Source: Nitrospirota bacterium (lineage in GTDB: Bacteria; UBA2233). From it: DNA of 10,095 nucleotides. The notes beneath the pieces are model-generated. The model was given only the letters and a program-made list of their open reading frames with translations. It was not told the origin of the DNA and ran no database searches. The position numbers and the translations under genes are program-made. Of the stretch, positions 6,450 through 10,095 are shown piece after piece. The stretch lies in assembly GCA_011620345.1 (NCBI GenBank), contig WOZJ01000055.1, positions 1-10,095 of the forward strand, written 5' to 3'. The stretch's first letter is position 1; each line of letters begins with the position of its first letter.

Positions 6450-7266
6450 GATGGCTGAGCTGAATAACCTGGCTAAGGCCGAGATGTACCGGGAGTACCT
6501 GTTCGCCAAACGTTACTCCGTGGAGGTGTGCGTTAGGCTCTTTACGGTGTACGCCTTCTTTCTTGTGCTGTTCCTCGTATCCAAAAGCTTTGGCGGCGTC
6601 GAACGGCTCGGCGCCTTCGGGATGATGAACCTGAGCGCCTACCAGCTCGTTGGGTTTGCGATGTGGCTTTTCTCACTCATGGCCTTAGGCGTCGTCAGCG
6701 ATGACATCGCCTACGGCAGCCAGATGGGGGTGCTCGAAGCGGTCTGGCTTATGCCGCACGCCCCGCTTACGATGCTCTGCGTCCGGGCGCTTATCAAGGG
6801 TTTTTACGAGCTATTGTTCCTTTCACTGTTCATAGGCTTAGGAATGGCGACCACGGGCATCCGGCTCGCCCCGCGCGTGTTGCCCGCCCTTGTCATTCTT
6901 GCAGTCACGCTGACGGGGCTTTTCGGGCTGGGACTGCTGTTTGGAGGGCTTGCGCTTATGTACAAGCGGATCGGGCCAGTCACCTCGATTGTACGCACCT
7001 CCTTTTTGTTCCTTACCGGCGCGCTCGTTCCGCTGGACGTTCTTCCAAAGGCCCTCAAGACGCTTGCCCTTTTCTTGCCGATGACGGACGGGGTGGCACT
7101 GATCCAACGCCTGCTCGTCAACAATACCCCCTTGCAAGACGTGTTCTTGAGCGTGGGGATGCTAAGGTGCTTAGCGAACGCGCTCATCTACTTTACGGTC
7201 GGGGTCTTTGCGTTTTGGCACTTTGAGCGAAAAGCCAGAAAAGAAGGGCTGCTTGCCGTCTATTGA
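6442..7266 (+). CDS. ABC-2 type permease, partner of the preceding ATPase
   Basis: Inner-membrane permease of 274 aa with about six hydrophobic segments (roughly 30-47, 67-87, 119-138, 147-172, 181-205 and 233-261). The topology and the region around RTSFLFLTGALVPLDVLPKA fit the ABC-2 membrane family, as in DrrB or NodJ-like exporters. The ATG at 6442 lies inside the end of the ATPase gene with GGAGG about 11 nt upstream. A second ATG at 6451 would be crowded against its ribosome site. The overlap implies a stoichiometric complex with the ATPase. The tadA gene follows after 7 nt, so the transcript probably continues. Substrate is inferred from context to be the small peptides. Confidence 0.9.
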   Translation: MGRMAELNNLAKAEMYREYLFAKRYSVEVCVRLFTVYAFFLVLFLVSKSFGGVERLGAFGMMNLSAYQLVGFAMWLFSLMALGVVSDDIAYGSQMGVLEAVWLMPHAPLTMLCVRALIKGFYELLFLSLFIGLGMATTGIRLAPRVLPALVILAVTLTGLFGLGLLFGGLALMYKRIGPVTSIVRTSFLFLTGALVPLDVLPKALKTLALFLPMTDGVALIQRLLVNNTPLQDVFLSVGMLRCLANALIYFTVGVFAFWHFERKARKEGLLAVY

Positions 7267-7273
7267 CGATGCG

Positions 7274-7750
7274 ATGAAGCCTTACGCCTTCCCCCGCCTA
7301 GATGATACGCTCTACATGAACCTTGCCCTTGCTCTGGCCAAAAGAGCCATGCTCGATGAAGAGGTTCCCGTGGGAGCGCTCGTTGTTTTGGGCGGCAAGG
7401 TTTTAGGGTTTGGTTGGAACCAAAAAGAGGCCGGCCTCGACCCGACGGCGCATGCCGAGATCCTGGCGCTTCGAATGGCCGGCAGGACAAAAGGCAACTG
7501 GAGGCTTTCGGGTGGGTGCGTCTACGTTACGAAAGAGCCCTGCGTGATGTGTGCGGGTGCGCTCTTAGAAGCCCGGGTGGCAAGGGTCGTCTACGGCGCC
7601 AAGGATTTCAAAACGGGGGCGTTGGGCTCGCTCTACTGCCTTCACGATCAGGCGTTCTTGCCGCACAGACTGTCCGTTTCAGAAGGGGTAGAGAAGGACA
7701 GGGCCGCGGAACTCCTCGTTCGTTTTTTCCGATGCAAAAAGAACCGCTGA
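7274..7750 (+). CDS. tadA: tRNA-specific adenosine deaminase
   Basis: Converts A34 to inosine in the anticodon of tRNA-Arg(ACG), allowing it to read CGN codons; essential in many bacteria. The zinc site is complete: HAE at 60-62 (ligand His60, catalytic Glu62) and PCVMC at 89-93 (Cys90, Cys93). VPVGALVV, ARVARVVYGAKD and GALGSLYCL are typical family stretches. The ATG at 7274 gives 158 aa, a normal length; an in-frame ATG at 7208 would place 22 extra residues inside the permease gene and is unlikely. The gene begins 7 nt after the permease and overlaps the next gene by 19 nt. It is probably a housekeeping gene caught in the run rather than part of the peptide system. Confidence 0.93.
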   Translation: MKPYAFPRLDDTLYMNLALALAKRAMLDEEVPVGALVVLGGKVLGFGWNQKEAGLDPTAHAEILALRMAGRTKGNWRLSGGCVYVTKEPCVMCAGALLEARVARVVYGAKDFKTGALGSLYCLHDQAFLPHRLSVSEGVEKDRAAELLVRFFRCKKNR

Positions 7751-8499
7751 AGAGGTTTTTATGGCTTCTAGCCGCATCAAGCGCAGCCCTTGCGTGCCTT
7801 GAAGGAAAGGCGTTTGCCGTGCACCTAGCGGACGGGGTTCTGCCTTTCGGCCAAGCTCTCGCGTGGAACGGCGTAGGCATTGCTGCAGTGGCCTTCAGCT
7901 TGAAGCGGGTTTCTGCCGCGCACGGCCAAGAACCCTTTATCAAGGCGATCGCCGCCTTGATGGGCTCGGTGTTGTTCGTCCTTTCTGGGCTGCCTATCCC
8001 CGTGCCCTTTCTTGGGACCACTTCCCACCCTACGGGGATGGGAATCGTGAGCCTGCTTGTCGGCCCTTACATCGCGATTCTCGTGACGCTGGTTGCGCTC
8101 GTTTTGCAAGCACTGCTTTTAGGCCATGGCGGGATCTCGACGCTCGGGGCGAACCTCGTGAGCATGGGGGTTGTGGGGAGTCTGGCCGCGCTTTCGAGCT
8201 TTCGGCTCGTTCGGGGGCTCGGCGGTTCAAAAATGGCAGGGGCGTTCGTGGCCGGGCTTTTGGGCGATTACCTCCCTTACTTTGCAACGGCGACCATTCT
8301 CGCGTTCGGGGTACACGGCACGGCCGCGTTCGGTTCCGTTTTCCTGGCAATCCTTGCAGCCTATGCCCCAACCCAGGTGCCGATCGGGATTCTCGACGGT
8401 GTACTTGCGCTCGGGGCTTACAGGTTCCTTACCGCCAGGCGCCCGGACGTCTTCGAACACCTTAAGGACCGAGGGCTGCTCCCTCGCTACGTAAGGTAG
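7732..8499 (+). CDS. cbiM: CbiM-like cobalt transport permease (ECF-type), with signal peptide
   Basis: Substrate-binding membrane subunit of a cobalt (or nickel) energy-coupling-factor transporter. Residues 1-29 form a cleavable signal ending KAFA, so the mature protein would start VHLADGVLPFG. In the family the new N-terminus is Met-His and binds the metal; the second-position His is kept here but Met is Val. GTTSHPTGMGI around His99 and LLLGHGGISTLGANLVSMG at about 128-146 are conserved CbiM motifs. It is 255 aa with about seven hydrophobic segments. The ATG at 7732 overlaps the end of tadA by 19 nt with no clear ribosome site, which suggests translational coupling. No CbiQ or CbiO gene is in the window, so the energising subunits must be elsewhere or absent. 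Cobalt supply would serve cobalamin for the class II reductase. Confidence 0.88.
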   Translation: MQKEPLKRFLWLLAASSAALACLEGKAFAVHLADGVLPFGQALAWNGVGIAAVAFSLKRVSAAHGQEPFIKAIAALMGSVLFVLSGLPIPVPFLGTTSHPTGMGIVSLLVGPYIAILVTLVALVLQALLLGHGGISTLGANLVSMGVVGSLAALSSFRLVRGLGGSKMAGAFVAGLLGDYLPYFATATILAFGVHGTAAFGSVFLAILAAYAPTQVPIGILDGVLALGAYRFLTARRPDVFEHLKDRGLLPRYVR

Positions 8500-8508
8500 C
8501 GTTACGCC
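8498..8508 (+). promoter_or_regulatory. 11-nt start-adjacent motif AGCGTTACGCC, copy 2
   Basis: Identical to 4804-4814 and likewise directly against a start codon (ATG 8509). It overlaps the stop codon of cbiM. TAAGG lies about 12 nt before the ATG, so the ribosome site is poorly spaced here as well. Confidence 0.35.
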
Positions 8509-8781
8509 ATGAAAGAGATCCGGAGGTTTTTATCGACGCTTCTTTTCGAGGCCTTGTTCGTTTTAGGCCTTCTTTGCTGCAGCTCGGCTCAGGCCATCGA
8601 AGGGGTCGAAGAGGGCAAAATCGAGCCGATCGTAAGAGCCTTGGGGGTAGAGCCTAAAGGCCCCGTTCTTGACTTGAAGGGCGACGCCCTGCTTTTCGTA
8701 GCGTTCGGCGCGGGCGCGCTCGCCGGAGGAGTGGCGGGGTACTGCCTTCGCGCGTTGATCCAAAAAGACCAGCCCCGATGA
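8509..8781 (+). CDS. Small CbiN-like membrane protein (putative cobalt transporter accessory subunit)
   Basis: A 90-aa protein with an N-terminal hydrophobic or signal segment (about 8-29, ending SSAQA), a short extracytoplasmic stretch rich in Glu/Pro/Gly, and one membrane helix near 62-83 (LLFVAFGAGALAGGVAGYCL) before a basic cytoplasmic tail. CbiN has the same size, the same two-helix layout and the same position right after cbiM, and it aids metal loading of CbiM. Sequence similarity to CbiN is not obvious to me, so the call rests on topology and synteny. It begins 9 nt after the cbiM stop. A PDGLE-type accessory domain is an alternative. Confidence 0.6.
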   Translation: MKEIRRFLSTLLFEALFVLGLLCCSSAQAIEGVEEGKIEPIVRALGVEPKGPVLDLKGDALLFVAFGAGALAGGVAGYCLRALIQKDQPR

Positions 8782-8897
8782 CATCCAACGCCCCATCTCC
8801 GCCTTTGGTGACCATAGAGATGATGATGCTTTTATCAACCATTTTTAACCTTGGCAGTTCCGCGTGCGGCTTTATTCGACCGAGCACGATCGGTTAG
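8778..8897 (+). CDS. Possible 39-aa ORF, ATGA-coupled to the CbiN-like gene
   Basis: The ATG overlaps the TGA of the preceding gene (ATGA), a common sign of coupled genes. The 39-aa product begins MTSNAPSPPLVTIEMMMLL and ends CGFIRPSTIG, with one moderately hydrophobic stretch. No family is recognised. It may be chance or the stub of a lost downstream transporter gene. Confidence 0.2.
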   Translation: MTSNAPSPPLVTIEMMMLLSTIFNLGSSACGFIRPSTIG

Positions 8898-8948
8898 AAT
8901 AACAATTGTGGGCAAAACATAAAAAAACAACGATAAGGAGAAAAAGCG

Positions 8949-9452
8949 ATGCGAAAGCTCTTTATGGTTACGTTCTTTTTGTTGTTTGGGATCGCGCTGC
9001 CGCTTCAGGCCGAAACCCTTCTTGAGGAGTTCCAGTCGGATCCGAACGTGGTCCAGGCCTTGAATCAGCTCAATACCGCGCTTTCCAACCCCTCATTGCA
9101 AGGACCCCTTTCGACGCGAAACGAGCTCTCCTCGAACCCCAAAGCGCTCGAGGCAATCCAAGGTCTTCAGAATGTCCTTCAGAATGTCCAGAGTCTCGAC
9201 CAGCTCGATGCCGCGCTTCAAAACCCCTTTGTTCAACAGTACGCACAGGCCACGGAAGCAATACTCAGTGATCCCGGCGTTATCAAAGCCGTTCAGAAAT
9301 TCCAGGCCGCGGTCCAGGCCAACCCGCAACTCGCCTCGGTTCTGCAGGACCCAAACGCCATGCAGCAGCTCCTGAACGAGCTCGCCACTCAGGCCAAACG
9401 TTCCCAGCAAACGGCAAACACCTTAAAGCTCCTCTTGCAGCCGGCCTTTTAG
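8949..9452 (+). CDS. Secreted or periplasmic [D/N]P-repeat helical protein, function unknown
   Basis: A 167-aa protein with a clear signal peptide: MRK, a hydrophobic core to about residue 17, and a cleavage site after LQA at 21. The mature part is Gln/Asn/Leu/Ala-rich and carries seven Asp-Pro or Asn-Pro dipeptides at 31, 47, 63, 92, 108, 125 and 134, mostly 16-17 residues apart. Each is followed by an amphipathic helix-like pattern (DPNVVQALNQL, DPGVIKAVQKF, NPQLASVLQDPNAMQQLLNEL). The last resembles the DP-type repeats of STI1-like chaperone-binding domains, though this is by eye. No Cys and no further membrane segment. The start has AAGGAG 8 nt upstream. TAGAAT at 8895-8900 could be a -10 element, but no convincing -35 pairs with it. 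The gene probably has its own transcript, since 167 nt separate it from the CbiN-like gene. Confidence 0.85.
   Translation: MRKLFMVTFFLLFGIALPLQAETLLEEFQSDPNVVQALNQLNTALSNPSLQGPLSTRNELSSNPKALEAIQGLQNVLQNVQSLDQLDAALQNPFVQQYAQATEAILSDPGVIKAVQKFQAAVQANPQLASVLQDPNAMQQLLNELATQAKRSQQTANTLKLLLQPAF
9165..9188 (+). repeat. Perfect tandem repeat of 12 nt in the secreted-protein gene
   Basis: CTTCAGAATGTC occurs twice back to back, encoding LQNVLQNV at residues 73-80. It sits where the spacing between [D/N]P units is longest (29 instead of 16), suggesting a recent slippage duplication. Confidence 0.85.
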
Positions 9453-9655
9453 CGCCTTAGCAAGTTGCTGGCCCCCAGGAAGCCCAAGGTCAGCGCGCAC
9501 GTTTGGCTCTGAGGACATTGTGGCGGTCTCACCCACGACAGCCACGACCACGTCCGCGTGCCTTGCAGCCGACACGGCCTCGTCAAGGAGCGCCTCGGGG
9601 CTGGCTTCTTTTGTTTGTCCCGCTCGACCCCTTGGATCACCGTAACCACGTTCTC
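9447..9655 (-). pseudogene. Fragment of a BglX-like GH3 beta-glucosidase
   Basis: On the minus strand a frame reads SPEALLDEAVSAARHADVVV, then AVVGETATMSSEPNVRADLG and LPGGQQLAKALKG. This matches the C-terminal GH3 domain of periplasmic beta-glucosidases such as BglX (pattern DEAV..A...DVVVAVVGE....E...R.D..LP..Q..L..ALK). Upstream in another frame, ENVVTVIQGVERD resembles the VTVLxGIK segment that normally precedes it by about 40 residues, so an internal deletion with a frameshift has occurred. The catalytic N-terminal domain and the rest of the C-terminus are missing. Homology ends at the stop codon of the secreted-protein gene on one side and at transposase sequence on the other. It is not functional. 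Confidence 0.75.
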
Positions 9656-9876
9656 TTTGGTGGATACAGAAGAGCATTGGCCTGGCTACGCTATAAAGAA
9701 CGCGTCTTGGTGAACAAGAAAAGGGTCCTTAGGCTCATGCAAGTGAGTGGCCTTACGCTGAAGCCAAATGAACGGCTCAGAGCCTACCTCTACGGCGTTC
9801 GTGAAAGCCTGCGGCCTGCTCGGGATCAATCAGGCCTTCACGAGCTACTCGAACCCCAAGGGGAATGCCGATACCG

Positions 9877-9897
9877 ACACGAAGTCGGCGAAGCAAA
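9877..9897 (+). repeat. 21-nt inverted repeat, left copy: 18-bp insertion in the catalytic-Glu codon
   Basis: Contains ACACGAAGTCGGCGAAGC (9877-9894) followed by AAA. Removing these 18 nt turns the codons GAT ACC G...AA AGG into GAT ACC GAA AGG, i.e. NADTERVMRTLKEE as expected in IS3 transposases. As it stands the protein would read NADTDTKSAKQRVMRT. The reverse complement of all 21 nt occurs at 10044-10064. Confidence 0.85.
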
Positions 9898-10043
9898 GGG
9901 TCATGAGGACGCTCAAAGAAGAGCTGGTCCATATAAGGGAATGGAAGAGCCAAGAGGAGCTTATTAAGGCCTTAGGGGGCTGGATCAGGTTCTACAACGA
10001 GGAGTACCTCCACTCGTCTCTTGGGTATAAATCGCCAACAACG

Positions 10044-10064
10044 TTTGCTTCGCCGACTTCGTGT
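10044..10064 (-). repeat. 21-nt inverted repeat, right copy: 18-bp insertion near the transposase C-terminus
   Basis: Exact reverse complement of 9877-9897 (TTT plus an 18-nt core at 10047-10064). Removing the core joins TTT to GAA and changes TTFASPTSCENEW to the more family-like TTFENEW. The core is a multiple of three long and keeps the frame open. Confidence 0.85.
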
Positions 10065-10095
10065 GAAAATGAATGGGAGGGGGAAGAGATGTGTC

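Larger units (their letters stand above)
9656..10095 (+). pseudogene. Decayed IS3-family transposase (OrfB) remnant, continuing past the right edge
   Basis: Segment 1 (about 9656-9769) reads LFGGYRRALAWLRYKERVLV, then NKKRVLRLMQVSGLTLKPN, the region that precedes the DDE core in IS3 OrfB. Segment 2 (9771 onward, a different frame) reads NGSEPTSTAFVKACGLLGIN, QAFTSYSNPKGNADT, then RVMRTLKEELVHIREW and YNEEYLHSSLGYKSPTTF, the C-terminal part of the same domain. The middle of the core, with both catalytic Asp residues, was deleted at about 9770. The N-terminal helix-turn-helix part and OrfA are gone. Two 18-bp insertions interrupt segment 2. No terminal inverted repeat is visible, and the right end lies beyond the window. 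Confidence 0.85.

Noticed and set aside
7208-7273. Upstream ATG for tadA
   Set aside because: It would overlap the permease by 59 nt and add residues not found in the family; 7274 gives the normal length.
7414-7731. In-frame 5' extension of the cbiM frame
   Set aside because: It lies inside tadA in another frame. The protein has a proper signal peptide when started at 7732, and the extra residues look random.
8885-8900. ACCGA/TCGGT repeat and TAGAAT as promoter of the secreted-protein gene
   Set aside because: The stem is only 5 bp and no acceptable -35 lies at 16-18 nt; mentioned only in the gene entry.
9503-9650. Plus-strand ORF start before the transposase remnant
   Set aside because: This part is antisense to the GH3 fragment; transposase-like sequence begins only near 9656.
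1-10095. CRISPR arrays, tRNA or rRNA genes
   Set aside because: I saw no regularly spaced direct repeats, no tRNA-like T-arm/CCA pattern and no rRNA signature sequences on either strand.

Overview
The window comes from a bacterium with moderately GC-rich DNA. Its class II (cobalamin-dependent) ribonucleotide reductase, CbiM-type cobalt permease, frequent GTG/TTG starts and GH3 glucosidase remnant do not fix a phylum, so I make no firm taxonomic claim.

Left third, minus strand (1-3957). A gene for adenosylcobalamin-dependent ribonucleotide reductase (NrdJ) runs off the left edge. It is interrupted, in frame, by a 462-residue intein with a LAGLIDADG homing endonuclease (1347-2732). Just upstream lies a Cof-type HAD phosphatase. 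Long plus-strand ORFs over this region are antisense shadows.

Middle, plus strand (4095-7266). This is the most novel part. A structured stretch and a consensus-like promoter (TTGACA at 4207) precede three very short genes with good ribosome sites: a 37-aa Cys-X-Cys peptide, then two 52-aa Gly/Lys-rich peptides sharing a GGKKG core. They are followed without a break by a CPBP intramembrane metalloprotease, an ABC ATPase and an ABC-2 permease. The layout recalls RiPP/bacteriocin or killing-factor operons (precursor, CPBP protease, exporter), but no modification enzyme is present. A 15-bp stem with a T-tract, which looks like an intrinsic terminator, lies inside the protease coding sequence and could hold exporter expression below that of the peptides.

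Right of this (7274-8781), in the same direction and tightly packed, are tadA (tRNA adenosine deaminase), a CbiM-like cobalt permease with a signal peptide, and a small CbiN-like two-helix protein. The cobalt genes fit a cell whose DNA precursor synthesis depends on cobalamin.

Right end (8949-10095). A secreted protein built from about seven [D/N]P helical repeats is followed, from its stop codon on, by wreckage: a fragment of a BglX-like GH3 glucosidase (minus strand) abutting a decayed IS3-family transposase (plus strand). The transposase has lost both catalytic Asp codons by internal deletion. It also carries two inverted copies of one 18-bp sequence, one of which splits the codon of the catalytic Glu; removing them restores the family-like protein sequence.
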